The notes under the pieces were generated by a model. That model searched no databases. It was given only the letters and a program-made list of their open reading frames with translations, and was not told where the DNA came from. Below are positions 50,801 to 61,384 of a DNA stretch of 64,000 nt, piece after piece; the stretch's first letter is position 1, and each line of letters begins with the position of its first letter. The DNA is taken from assembly GCF_030936135.1 (NCBI RefSeq), contig NC_082619.1, positions 6,203,208 through 6,267,207 on the forward strand, given 5' to 3'. The translations under genes were made by a program, and so were the position numbers. Source of the DNA: Gavia stellata. Lineage: Eukaryota; Chordata; Aves; Gaviiformes; Gaviidae.

Positions 50801-52625
50801 ATTAGATTTCCTAAATGGTTTCCTTCCAGGGAGCCAGCTGAAATGGGGCTTCCACTCTCCTATGAATTGTTTGTGGTTGACTAAAGAGAGATTAGCTTGG
50901 TAGCTACAGCCAAGAAGAGATCCCATTAAGATCAGGGTTAGGGAGGCCAGGGTGACTGAGAGCAGAGTTTGACCCGAAGGCTTTGTTCCAAAATACTCTA
51001 AACCTAATTACTGACCACAGCACCAACCGTGGGGATGCGTGGAAAACGATCCTGCCGGCCCCACAGCATAAGTCACGCCAGGGTGGCATTTTATTATAGT
51101 AGCAAGTAATTACTATAGCACTGGGTGCCGAGGGCTTGAGTACCGAAGTCATCCCGGTGCCATCCCGGGAGCCGTGGTGCTCCGGCAATGGACTTTGGAT
51201 GGCTTTGCAGGGAAATCCTCCCCCAGCATGGGAATGCGCTCTGTGCCCTCCCACGGGAGCTCTTCTGCATCGTGGTGGTGGCTGCAAAACCCTTCCAAAG
51301 ATGAGCCCGGGGTGCAGAGGCACCCACCCATGGATAGGGATGGTTTTACTGCTGTAGCACTTGCCTAGGAAAGGCATTCGAGTTAATATCAAGTCATCTA
51401 CAATATGAGATGTCTGCTGGGTTAACTGTTTAACTACTGACCTGGTTTTGGCAGCAACATCTGGCCAATGTACATATCCTCTGGGCGTAGAAGGCCAGCA
51501 GTGCCCCAACTCTCTCCTATTCTGCTGTTCTGTATCTATATCTATCTATAGCTGATGTTGCCCTTCAGTACCACCGGTGACAGCATCACTCGGCAGAGCC
51601 AGGCTTTTAGTCCCAAACACTTCACCCGTTTCAAAAGAAAGGGAGTAAGGGGAATTTCCCACCAAGGCTGGTAACTGTGGAGCGGTTCGTTTGATTGCAT
51701 CGCTCATTTTTGCATGTAATTCAGCAAAATCTTTCAGCCTAGCACACAACTGCAATATTTCCAGCTCTTGAGCGCTCTGGGTTACAGAGGAACGGCTTCA
51801 GAGCCACGATCCCCCTCACCAAGTGCTATCTGGTGCATGGGTCTCCTCTTAGTAAGTCCAGGAAAATAACCGTGTCCCTTTGCCCTGTGCAGATACGGCT
51901 ACAATGACATTGTCACCATCCCCGCCGGGGCAACCAACATCGACATCAAACAGCGCAGCCACCGAGGGGTCCGTCACGACGGGAATTACCTGGCCCTGAG
52001 GACCCTCGAGGGCAAGTACCTGCTGAACGGAGACTTTGCCATTTCAGCCATGGAACAGGACATCCTCATTAATGGGACCATCCTGAAATACAGCGGCTCC
52101 ATGACCACCCTGGAGAGGCTGCAGAGCTTTCGGCAGCTCCCGGAGCCCCTGACCGTCCAGCTGCTGACCATTGCCAGTGAGGTCTTCCCACCAAAAGTCA
52201 AGTACACCTTCTTCATCCCCAAGGATGTCCCTTTCAGCAAGCAAAAGGGCAAAGAGAAGAAGTCAGCCAACGTCATCCGCCCGATGCTGACTTCCCAGTG
52301 GGTCCTGGGCGACTGGTCTGAGTGCTCCAAGACGTGCGGCTCCGGCTGGCAGAGGCGGACCGTGGATTGCCGGGACGTGGAGGGTCAAACCTCCTCCACC
52401 TGCGACAGAGCCCTCAAGCCCGAGGACATCAAGCCCTGCGGAGACGTCCCCTGCCCGCTCTGGCGCTTGGGTCCCTGGTCCCCCTGCTCCCAAACTTGCG
52501 GCGAGGGTGTGCGGACGCGCAACGCCTCTTGCATCGATTATGCCGGTAAAATCACCACCCCGGAGAAATGCAGCTCGCCGGGGCCGCCGCCAGCCACTGC
52601 CGCCTGCGTGCTGCGGCAGTGCTGA
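38288..52625 (+). CDS. ADAMTS8: ADAMTS8 secreted metalloprotease, complete, 9 coding exons
   Basis: Secreted ADAMTS zinc endopeptidase (METH-2 in mammals, anti-angiogenic and weakly aggrecan-cleaving by published family knowledge). Exons: 38288-38887, 46819-47058, 47300-47432, 47970-48137, 48314-48612, 49138-49321, 49660-49832, 49921-50096, 51893-52625; total 2706 bp, 901 aa, all phases agree. Signal peptide about 1-24; prodomain to RAKR (170-173); catalytic domain with [12 protein letters not shown] (H322, E323, H326, H332) and HHMMAP Met-turn; disintegrin-like to 480; TSP1 481-540; Cys-rich to 657; spacer from [23 protein letters not shown]1 repeats at about 794-845 and 848-901. Assigned to ADAMTS8 by the spacer, by [11 protein letters not shown] and by [10 protein letters not shown]. 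The last TSP1 repeat is absent from human ADAMTS8 as I recall it (889 aa). Exon 3 has a duplicated donor site. Confidence 0.96.
38888..46818 (+). other. ADAMTS8: ADAMTS8 intron 1 (7.9 kb)
   Basis: Begins with a C-rich minisatellite, then unremarkable sequence. An AT-rich stretch at about 41480-41800 stands out from the GC-rich surroundings. No exon, RNA gene or transposon was recognised. ADAMTS15 has no intron at this position. Confidence 0.7.
38910..39360. repeat. C-rich minisatellite in ADAMTS8 intron 1
   Basis: Degenerate CATCCCTCCGTCCCC-type units starting about 25 bp after the exon 1 donor. It includes a perfect 50-bp tandem duplication (38951-39000 equals 39001-39050). One strand is almost pure pyrimidine, a composition able to form triplex DNA. 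Frames across it are open on both strands but are repeat artefacts. Confidence 0.92.
46819..47058 (+). CDS. ADAMTS8: ADAMTS8 exon 2: catalytic domain, N-terminal half
   Basis: 240 bp, phase 0 at both ends, so skipping it would keep the frame. Acceptor CCTGCAG|AAC, donor ACAG|GTCTGA. Encodes [20 protein letters not shown] through [10 protein letters not shown]. Confidence 0.96.
47300..47432 (+). CDS. ADAMTS8: ADAMTS8 exon 3: catalytic core up to HELG
   Basis: 133 bp, matching ADAMTS15 exon 2. Acceptor AACAG|GAC, donor CTGG|GTAATA. A second copy of the donor lies exactly 21 bp downstream (GT at 47454-47455). Encodes [20 protein letters not shown] through the first half of the zinc motif. Confidence 0.95.
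47426..47467 (+). repeat. 21-bp tandem duplication of the exon 3 5' splice site
   Basis: Copy 1 is 47426-47446 and copy 2 is 47447-47467, differing at one base (A at 47438, G at 47459). Each contains GAACTGG|GTAAT, so each carries the exon end and a donor site. Use of copy 2 adds 21 nt and keeps the frame. Confidence 0.95.
47970..48137 (+). CDS. ADAMTS8: ADAMTS8 exon 4: rest of zinc site and Met-turn
   Basis: 168 bp, the same as ADAMTS15 exon 3. Acceptor CCCCAG|GC, donor CACG|GTAAGG. Encodes [20 protein letters not shown] and [12 protein letters not shown]. Confidence 0.96.
48314..48612 (+). CDS. ADAMTS8: ADAMTS8 exon 5: disintegrin-like domain
   Basis: 299 bp. Acceptor TGTCCAG|GC, donor CCCAG|GTAACG. 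Starts [20 protein letters not shown], with the conserved [16 protein letters not shown] core. Confidence 0.96.
49138..49321 (+). CDS. ADAMTS8: ADAMTS8 exon 6: central TSP1 repeat
   Basis: 184 bp. Acceptor CTTGCAG|CCA, donor GATG|GTAAGC. Encodes [20 protein letters not shown]. Confidence 0.95.
49660..49832 (+). CDS. ADAMTS8: ADAMTS8 exon 7: Cys-rich domain, first part
   Basis: 173 bp. Acceptor TTTCAG|GA, donor CCAAA|GTAAGA. Encodes [20 protein letters not shown] through EFKVFEAK. Confidence 0.96.
49921..50096 (+). CDS. ADAMTS8: ADAMTS8 exon 8: Cys-rich domain, second part
   Basis: 176 bp. Acceptor TCCTAG|GTG, donor CCAA|GTAAGG, phase 2. Encodes [20 protein letters not shown] and [14 protein letters not shown]. 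Confidence 0.96.
50097..51892 (+). other. ADAMTS8: ADAMTS8 intron 8 (1.8 kb)
   Basis: GT-AG intron before the last exon. It contains a short TATC-type run near 51533-51549 and nothing else recognised. The other ADAMTS8 introns after intron 1 are 88 to 540 bp and unremarkable. Confidence 0.75.
51893..52625 (+). CDS. ADAMTS8: ADAMTS8 exon 9: spacer and two C-terminal TSP1 repeats
   Basis: 733 bp to the TGA at 52623-52625. Acceptor TGTGCAG|A. The spacer is followed by TSP1 with [17 protein letters not shown], then [20 protein letters not shown] starting another full TSP1 repeat that ends ACVLRQC. Six cysteines are present in the last repeat. Confidence 0.96.
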
Positions 52626-55006
52626 GCCAGGACGGGCTCAGCGGCAACGCACCGCGCCGGCAGCGCCGGGGCAGGACGGCGAGGATGCCGTGGGTTTGCT
52701 CGCCGGACGAATAACCACTCTCCAGCGGTTCATCCCCACCCCATCGACGTCTACCTCAGAGGAGGGAATAACGGTGGCAAAACGGGGAGGAATCACTTCT
52801 TTTTCTTTCTTTCTTCCTTTCTTTCTGGCTGGCTGCTCGCAGGCAAGTTGTAATTGAAGGGGAAAAATAAGCGTATGTGTAGGGTGTTTCCAAAGAGCTG
52901 TTGTTAAACATGGTCGCAGACTGTTTGTAAGGTTCGCTGGGGTTTGTTGCTGGAAAAAATGCAGAGCCTGGCTTTGCCATTGCCCCGTCCCAGCTGCAGG
53001 TCGAGGAGGTCCAGGGTGGGCAGCTTTGCCTATAAAATCGGGATCCCTTTGGAAAAGGCTTGCATCGGGTTGCCATCCCCTCCCGGCAGCGGCGTGGGTG
53101 TCCTTGAGCATGAGGAGCGTTTTATCGGCTGTGGCTTGGGAGATAACTCGCTCGTTTGGCTGGGAGTGGGAATGAGCCAAGGGCCGGATCCTGGCACGAG
53201 TTAGGCAGGAGGACAGGCGAGATGGTCGCAGAGGTTTCTGCTGGATTTATAATCTATAAGGCGACAAACCTCTGCCTCCAAACACCCCCAGCATCTGCAG
53301 AGTTATTCCTAGAGCTGCAACCCCATGCCTCAATTTCCCCAGCTATAAAACCAAGGCTTAATTACACCTGATCTGGCTTGCAGGGCTGCCGTAAGGATTA
53401 ATTAATTACTAATTCTGCAGTGCTTTGACTGTGAAATCCCTGTTGTGGTACCCCGTTCCCCCTCTGGAGCGGACACTTGGATGTGCCAGCCTTTCCTCTC
53501 CCATCTGCTTTCAGTTCCCCGCATGCTCATTTTCTCAGCTCTGCTTCAATTTAGGAGATAATTTGGCTTGCAGCAGGGCTGAGCCCAGGATCTGCAGATG
53601 CTGAGCCTCTCCCCAGCCCGCCGCAGTGACTGGCGCCGCTTTCACCTCTGCTTTCCGGGGATACGTGAAGATGCTCGGATCTGGCACCGGGCTCCAGCCT
53701 TGCTTGAGCAATTCTCAGTCTAAAACCGAGCCTGGCAAGGCTGGAGCCCTTCCCTCCTGGCGGGGAACAGCCAGGCTCCCTCTCCCCAGCCCGGACGCTG
53801 TCTGGCCCCAGCACAGATGGCTGCTTAGTCCCTGAACTTTCCCCCTTTCGAAGCGATCGCCATCCGTGTGCTGGCAGCGGCCGGTGCCTGGGGAGCAGGG
53901 ATGGAATTTGGGACGGTTTTGCCGTCGCTGGACGAGCGATTTGGTATCTGCAGGCTCCTCTCTCGATGCCCCTCGCCGCTTCCCTATGGATGCTCGTACC
54001 CTGCCTTGGCTCTCCTTTTCGCAGCAAAATGTTGAATTTCCAGTGGGAACCGCCTTTTTCTCATCGGAAGGGGAGAAGGGCTGGAGGAGGAGGAGGACTT
54101 GAATTTGCGAAGGCTGAGCTTCTCCGTTTGCAATTGCAGAGCGAATCCTTGTTCTTGTCTCTTTTGCCAAAGCTAAGCTCCCATGAGACCCTTTTCTCAC
54201 TGGCCTGGCAGATTTGGGATGGGACTGTGGGATGAGCCGCTCGCCCGAAGCTGTGCCAGAAACCTTAACATTTATTTGAAAACCTGAGATATTCAGCTTT
54301 TATCTCCCGTAGGTGATTCCTATGGAAACCAAAGGGGCTACAGCCAAGGACTTAGAGTACCAAGGGCTCGGCTCCTTTTTTTTTTTAGGAAAGGAAAAAA
54401 AAAAATAAAGGCCAGCTGCAGAGTTTGGATGCAGAGCTGTTTGGGCTGTCGTTCAGACCTACCTTCAGGCAATGTTCTGCGTCTGCTAATTAATCTCCAG
54501 GAATTTAAGCCCTCTCTCTCTTGCTCTAACAAATAGCTGGATGCTAAAGTCATGTAGCCTTGCAGGGTTATTTTCTTTCTCCCCTTTGAGTCTGCGAGGG
54601 TTTTAACTCAAAGGCCAGCGTGTATTTCCTCTCCAGCGTCGTAACCATTTAGGATGGGTCAGAAATTTCAGCCCGAGACAGCGCCAAGGAAAATGTCTGT
54701 ATTTATCACACAGGAGTCGTGCACGCCAAGGGTCTCTTCCAGTTTTTTTTTATATTCACTGCGCGGTTGCTTAGCCGGAGCTTCCTAGATGCAAAAACTC
54801 CCTGCCGCGGGCAAATCCTGCTGCTTTTCTAGCAAGGAGGAGGATGGGGACCTCGCTGGGAGAGGGGGGACCGCAGGCGGCGATGCTCGGTTGAGGTGTG
54901 GGATCTGGGTGATGTTAAGTGGGATTCCTGCCCTAGCCTTCCCCGTAGAAACACGTAGCCCTTACGCTGATTTAAGTCAAAGAGGTTATATATTAGGATA
55001 TATATA

Positions 55007-55014
55007 TGTATATA
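55007..55014 (+). promoter_or_regulatory. Pumilio-type site in the ADAMTS8 3'UTR
   Basis: TGTATATA matches the Pumilio consensus TGTANATA. It lies in a TA-rich run, so a chance match is possible. Confidence 0.35.
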
Positions 55015-55465
55015 TATGTTTCCCTTCAGTGAAGGATTGTAGCAATGTACTGAGCCTCTTGTGTTAGGTATTTATTATAAATTTCTGTCTGGTTTTGTAC
55101 AGTAGCTGTCTGGAAAGGAGAGAAAAACAAAAAGAAAAAGAAAAGAAAAAAAGACTGTCTGTGTTTTAACATGCTGCTCCCACATCCCAACTCTGAAACC
55201 TGCAGCGGGGGTCGGAGAGGGCTCGTCTCCGCTCATCGTTTAACCACTTCGGTATATGACTGGTGTCTCCTTCCTCCCTGGTGCACCCAAATCAGGGTGC
55301 GATTGCCAACCGAGCTGTGTAAGCATAACAAACCCAACCCAAATTAAGCTTTGGACTTTTCATTTTAAAAGGGGAAAAAATATAATTTTCTGGTTTTTAG
55401 CCTTTTGTTCGTATTTGTTTTTAACTTTGAAAACAGTCTGTTTGTGACTCTGCCTTTACCCCTTC

Positions 55466-55471
55466 AATAAA
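55466..55471 (+). promoter_or_regulatory. ADAMTS8: ADAMTS8 poly(A) signal AATAAA
   Basis: Canonical AATAAA followed within about 25 nt by T- and GT-rich sequence. It is the best end for the long 3'UTR. A second AATAAA lies at 55595-55600. Confidence 0.7.
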
Positions 55472-55499
55472 GGATTTCCTGCCTCTTACTTCTTTGCAT

Positions 55500-58400
55500 T
55501 TGTCTCTATTTGCACTTTTCTCAGGATCTATTTTTAATCTCCATCCCAAAAGCAATACTTTAAATCTCCCTTTTCCATAGCGTATTCAGCTATAAATAAA
55601 CGGTTAATTCAGTTTTGAGGTGCTAAACCAAAACATTACATGACAAAGTAGACAAAACCCAGGGAGCAAAAGTTACTCCCCAGCAATTTTGAATAATCTG
55701 TTTTGCAGACTGCTTATGAGCACCTACCTCCTTTCTATATGTACATGCATATAGATAATTCTGCTGCTTACTAGGATGAAATACAGGCTAAACAGGGCTA
55801 AACCAGAAGGGATGCTGACTCCTGCACCTAGCTGTGTAATAACCACAGATAGCGGGAAGTCAGTGCTGTCTCTCTAGGTGTGGTGCCGTCCTCTGAAACA
55901 CAGGATCGCTGAAATTTGGGATATGGCAACGCAGATTTTGGAGCTATCTCGTTGGAATAAGCAGGGGCTCATTACAAGGTAATATGGATATCTTTGCTTG
56001 GGTCCAACAGGCTCTGCTGCCAGATGTCCTAGGTGAAAGCACAGCCTGATGTTGAATAGCAGCTGTGATTTATTTGCTCTAAGTTGGTGATTTCCATCCG
56101 CTGATGGGGCTAGAAAATGATGCTGGCGGGGCTGGGCAGAGGCTGCCGACATTTAGCCTCACGGGAGCACAAGGGAAAGGGTTAACCCATTGCCGTGGGA
56201 CGTGTCACTACGTTAATGGGCACAGCGACGCATGCCACCCTATTTATAACCAGGTGTGACATTCATTTTAGATGACTTCCCCTGGCACCCATACAGCCGG
56301 GTCCCGGGTTTCGCCTCATTAAGGCGACAGCCTGCCCTGGCTTTTCCCCCACCTATCTTTTTTGTCATTTTGTTGCCATTGCTGGGTTTGAATTGAATAA
56401 TTGGAATTTCAAACAATGCCAAAGGCTTCGGGATATTACTGCGTAGGAAAAAGCCCTTGATTAATCATAGCAGCATAACCATCATAATTTAACTTTTAAA
56501 AAGGAATAGTGGGGTAAGAAAATAATCCTTTATGGGAGCGTCTCTGTCACTGTATCCGCGATGGTATCCCAGAGACAACGGGGACCAGCGGGCAGAGAGA
56601 TGCATTTGTATAGTCCCATCAGGGGGAAATTATTAGGGTCAACCCACGGCTGGACCCCCCACCCCATGCTGCAAATAGTGCTGCTCCCCAACCAGGGGTG
56701 ATTATATTTTATTGGCATTTTGTCTTATAAGGCACTTTCAGCGGCTGTAGGGTGCCACAGGCTGCTCCCCCGTGCATGAACATCACCAGGTACGTGTTGA
56801 AATGGTGGTTTGCTCCTTCGTTCCCAAACCTCCTCCCCCCAAGGGCTGGGGTCTCCTGATCTCCAACCCAAGTTACTCCTGGGTAGTTGCTCCCCCTTGT
56901 CCTTGTGCTAATGCTGTTCTTTAACAGCCTTCCTCTCTCCTTGGTTTATACCTCCCCTCCCATATGTTTGCAGACAGGAGTTGTACCCTCTTTCAGCCTC
57001 ATCTTGCTAAATTTTGCAAGCCAAGCTCCGTAGGCTCAGCTCATAAAACACCCTTCTCAGCTGTGGGCTGAATTTATTATCCCCAGACAGAAGCGACCAC
57101 AGTGTCCCAGCAAGGTCACACCAGCCCCTGGTGCTCCAGCCACAAATCCTTCTTTATTCCTGATGGAAACATCCTTCCTGACATGTCCTAGGACCATAAC
57201 GTCCCTTTTCAGCTGATATCCTCTGCTCAGCTCATCCACCCTGGTCTTACGACCCCTCTGCTCTTCTAGATCTCTCTTTCTCTGTACAGATACCTGTTAA
57301 ATCCATCCTCAGTCGCCCAAGGAAGCGGTCTGATTCGCAGAGCTCCCGGACGATGGCATTTCGGAGGGACTGTTGCAATTCAGAGTATCCAGAAAACAGG
57401 CTCCTCTCCTAAACTGCCTGCTTCAGCCTCCTCTCCCGCCAACCAGGATGCTTTAACCCCCGGGACTGCGCTCGCTGAGGACCAGACAAAGCGTTCCTAG
57501 GTCTGGAGAGGACATAAATCCAAAATTCTCCTGATGCCCAGAGAAAATCAGGGGTTGCCAAAGAGAGAAGTCAGCAGGCTTGAGCTAAAGCAAATTAACC
57601 GAGCCCTGGAGACCGCAACAGGCAGGAGGATGGAGAAGAGGCGGCTCCTGCACACCGGTGGTAAATTAAGGAGTAGGCAGCGAGTTCTCGAGGGTGGGAG
57701 CAAAGAGGTTTTCCCTCTGGAGGTGCCGAGGTTGGGGAGGGGAGAGGAAGGCTGTGCAGGGAAGGTGTCGTTTGCTTTCAGTGTTAATGGATGCATCCTG
57801 CCAGGAGCGGGAAAGCAGCCTCCTAGCAGCATGGGACCTGCTCCAAGAACCACTGAAGCGAAGGGAAACATATCCCACAGGCTGCAAAAAGAGGGTAAAC
57901 CAGCCTCCAGCCGGGAATTGCACGTTCTGTTTGCTCGAATGGAGTGAGCAAGGGAGAGATTCAAGGATTAAAGCGAGGGCCCAGACCCCAGGGGCGGACG
58001 GGAGACGTAGCTGGGTGTCTTCTGGGTGGATGGGAAACCACGATGTCCCTGTAGATGGACAAAGGGGTCTTTATGGGGATGGCACAGCCTCCTGCCACGT
58101 CCTTTGTGCTGCAGACAGGACCCCCTTCCTCGCAGCGGCCGCTGGCAGCAAGCCCCGAAAGCGATGCAGGAGCCCTCTGCTAAGCATCCCCAGCTCCAGC
58201 AGTCTGCATCCCATTTAAAAGCCGAAGGTGGAGGCTACAAGTCCCCCTCAATGTTTTTTCCTCATTTTCCCACTGGTGTTTTATACCCATCAAATTCCAG
58301 CCGGTTCAGCCAAGGGACTCCTGGGGTCCCTATATGTCCCTATAAATGAGCAGTAGATGCACAGACCAGATTTACCACTGAATTACTCAGGGTTTACATC

Positions 58401-59877
58401 AGCGTTGCTCCATCTGTGTCCATAAATCGAGCCCACAATGTTGTAAAATGTGCGTAAGAGCAAATCCCCTTACCAGGAAAATACCGGGAGTCAGTATTTT
58501 GGCAATTTATTGCGACGTCTCTCGCTGAGGAACTCCCAACTCCACAGCGAAAGGAAACAGCAATAAAGGACGACCTGGTAGCTTAGGAAACCCGAGCAGG
58601 CGTAAATCAATACGGCTCCCTCCCTGATTTACTCCGGCAACCGACGTGGCTCCGGGAATCGCTGGAGAACCTCTTCAGGTATCGAGGGCTAATAAATCAT
58701 TATTAATAAAAAACAGCCTTTTCTGCTGGAGCAGGAGGAAATTCATACCAGAGTCAGGCTGGGGAGGCTGATGTGCTCCTCTGCGTGATGTGCAGAGCGC
58801 TCTGCATCCCAAACCTACCGGCTTCCCTCACCGAAATGCCCGGCTGTTAATTGGAAACCTAACGAGCCACGCGGAGATGGCGGCCGGGAGCCAGGTGTGC
58901 CATTGCGGGAGGTTGTAAGGAAAAGGGAGAAAGAGGAAGAAATTAAATAAAGGGCTTTTTCTATTTTTTTTTTTTTTTTTGCAGGGATGGGTTTGAATCG
59001 CCGAAGACACGGTGATTTTTTGGGGGGAAACCAATGTGCGTGCGCGGGCCAGCTCCCCGCCTTGCAAACACCACCGTCTGCAAGGCAGCTTGCTTTCCCA
59101 AGGGGGAAACACCGGCAATTCGGAGGCAAATCCAGTCTCCGTATGCTGATTTGCACCAGCCGAGCATCCCGTGCTCAGCTCTGCTCCAGGGGAAGCCCGG
59201 GCATCCCAACCGGGTACCCGCAGCCCTCTCGCTTGCCTGATGCTGGGGCCGTGCTTTGTTCTTGGGGTGTTTATGTGTAATGAATCAATTCCTTAAAAAG
59301 CAAGTCAAGGGGGTGTTTAATTGTGGGGTTTTTACGGCTTATTTCCAGGCCGCACGTAGCAGGTTTAAAGGCTGTTGGTTTAAGTGCTGGAGCACGGCGA
59401 GGACATAGACCACACTGAATTTTACTGTCTTCCAGACGTGAATTTGGGTAGTTTGGACCCTATTTCCCTCCCGTGCAAAGCCCGTGACCTGCTCGGAGTG
59501 AGTCTCAAGCAGGATACAGCTGTTGGTTGACTAAAATCCCTCGCTCTACAACAGTTTCACCATCAAACCCCCCAGCTCGACACTTTTTGGAGCAGCATTT
59601 TGAAGGTGAGGGATGGCAGCCTGAGTTTCTTTATTAATCCTTTTGTGATTCAGGAGTTACCATGGATAGCCAGGAGCAGATTCTTCCTTGCCTTGCAGAT
59701 TACGTCTTATTAAAGCAGGAGCAAGCTGTGCACATGTGCAGCCTCCCGAAATCGGTGTGATTTTGCTCCTGCGTTGCGCAGGAGTAGATCGCAACGGGAG
59801 GCAGCCGTGCAGCAGGGTTGCAATACAGCTCCTCGTGAATAGAAAGCCAAGATAAGAGGACGTGAAAGGAGAATTAA
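55500..59877. other. Intergenic DNA downstream of ADAMTS8
   Basis: No gene recognised. It contains one degraded LINE-like fragment (about 56850-57300) and a T16 run at about 58965-58980. Open frames are short and without homology. Confidence 0.6.
56850..57300 (-). mobile_element. Degraded LINE (CR1/L2-like) fragment
   Basis: The minus strand reads with the word order of old avian LINE 3' ends: GGAGCTTGGCTTGC, AAAATTTAGCAAGATGAGGC, then CATATGGGAGGGGAGGTATA, AGCACAAGGACAAG and GGTTGGAGATCAGGAG. These parallel common forms such as GCTTGGCTTGCTTAGCCTAG and GGCTGGAAATTAGAAG. The frame is broken by stops. Family and exact ends are uncertain. Confidence 0.5.
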
Positions 59878-59960
59878 TCACAGAATCACAGAATCACTAA
59901 GGTTGGAAAAGACCTGTAAGATCATCGAGTCCAACCATCAACCCAACACCACCATGCCCA

Positions 59961-60425
59961 CTAAACCATGTCCCACAGTGCCACGTCCACACGTTCCTTG
60001 AACACCTCCAGTGATGGTGACTCCACCACCTCCCTGGGCAGCCTCTGCCAGTGCTTCACCACTCTCTCAGGAAAGACATTTTTCCTAATATCTAGCCTGA
60101 ACCTCCCCTGGCGCAGCTTGAGGCCATTTCCTCTTGTCCTGTCCCTTGTCACTTGGGAGAAGAGACCAACACCCACCTCACCACAACCCCCTTTCAGGCA
60201 GTTGTAGAGAGCGATGAGGTCTCCCCTCAGCCTCCTCTTCTCCAGACTGAACACCCCCAGCTCCCTCAGCCGCTCCTCACAAGACTTGTGCTCCAGACCC
60301 CTCACCAGCTCCGTCGCCCTTCTCTGGACACGCTCCAGCACCTCAATGTCCTTCTTGGAGTGAGGGGCCCAAAACTGAACACAGTATTCAAGGTGCGGCC
60401 TCACCAGTGCCGAGTACAGGGGCAC
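59961..60425 (-). pseudogene. CR1 ORF2 C-terminal fragment
   Basis: A 154-codon open piece covering the C-terminal region after the reverse transcriptase ([20 protein letters not shown] to the end [13 protein letters not shown]). It overlaps the preceding piece in a shifted frame, showing a frameshift near 60390-60425. Confidence 0.9.
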
Positions 60426-60831
60426 GATCCCTCCCTACTCCGCTGGCCACACTGTTTCTGATAGAGGCCAGGATGGCGTTGGCCTTCTTGGCCACCTGGG
60501 CACACTGCTGGCTCATATTCAGCCGACTGTCAACCAGCACCCCCAGGTCCTTTTCCGCCGGGCAGCTTTCCAGCCACTCTTCCCCAAGCCTGGAGCATTG
60601 CATGGGGTTGCCGTGACCCAAGTGCAGGACCCGGCACTTGGCCTTGTTGAACCTCATACAATTGGCCTTGGCCCATCCATCCAGCCTGTCCAGATCCCTC
60701 TGCAGAGCCTTCCGACCCTCCAGCAGATCAACACTCCCGCCCAACTTGGTGTTGTCTGCAAACTTGCTGAGGGAGCACTCCATCCCCTCATCCAGATCAT
60801 CGATAAATGTATTAAACAAGACCGGTCCCAA
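60388..60831 (-). pseudogene. CR1 reverse transcriptase fragment (palm to thumb)
   Basis: A 147-codon open piece of the CR1 ORF2 protein starting [13 protein letters not shown]. The catalytic aspartate pair is altered (FADN in place of FADD). The N-terminal three quarters of the protein are missing, and the C-terminal piece continues in another frame. Confidence 0.9.
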
Positions 60832-61384
60832 AACCGAGCCCTGGGGACCCCGCTTGTGACCGGCCGCCAGCTGGATTCCGTTCTATTCCCACGACTCTCT
60901 GGGCTCAGCCGCCCAGCCAGTTTTTTACCCAGCGAAGACTGCGCCTGCCTAAGCAGCAGAAAGCCCAACCCCGGAGATTGCCGGGGCTCTGGTTCTCGCC
61001 CGAATTTTGCAAGGAATCATCGAAAACGATTTTTACTACAGCGTGGGGAGTTTGGCTTCTTTTTTCCTTTTCGCCGATGGAGCAGTGTGGCGTTTTCCAG
61101 GACCCGGTTTTAAATTTTTTACCGCTGATGAACATTTTTGGACCCTTTCAATCTGTCTCCTGCTTCAATTTACTGGGCGCTTATTGCAAAAAAACCACCC
61201 CAACCCAACAACAAAAAGAAATACCCCCACCGTAAAACAAGCCATGGAGGAAACAGTTGCGCTGAGCACGTTCAGTTAAGCTCTGCTTACCCTGAGTTGG
61301 TGCAGATTTGGGCCAATTATAGGGGTGGATTAATTTGAGGCTCATTAACTCTTAAATTTGATCGGGATGGGTGGAAACTGGAGG

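Larger units (their letters stand above)
52626..55490 (+). other. ADAMTS8: ADAMTS8 3'UTR
   Basis: About 2.87 kb from stop to the best poly(A) signal. It contains a TTTC-type pyrimidine tract (52798-52826), a (TA)n-like stretch near 54987-55018 with a Pumilio-type TGTATATA at 55007-55014, and an AT-rich TATTTATTATAAATT near 55068. An internal AATAAA at 54404-54409 could give a shorter form. Confidence 0.75.
59878..60960 (-). mobile_element. CR1 LINE, 5'-truncated, about 1.1 kb
   Basis: The 3' end is at 59878 with the repeated TCACAGAATCACAGAATCAC tail (reverse of ATTCTGTGA). Upstream on the minus strand are the last part of the reverse transcriptase and the ORF2 C-terminus. Recognisable blocks are [99 protein letters not shown] and [16 protein letters not shown]. 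These blocks lie in different frames. The usual FADD catalytic motif reads FADN, a stop follows WLGG, and at least one frameshift follows SGVP, so the copy is dead. Confidence 0.95.

Noticed and set aside
18788..52625. Opposite naming of the pair (minus gene as ADAMTS8, plus gene as ADAMTS15)
   Set aside because: I first considered this. The minus gene matches ADAMTS15 in its spacer (HGYNFVV), HVFNMPHDN and the QELDFC ending; the plus gene matches ADAMTS8 in [28 protein letters not shown] and exon count.
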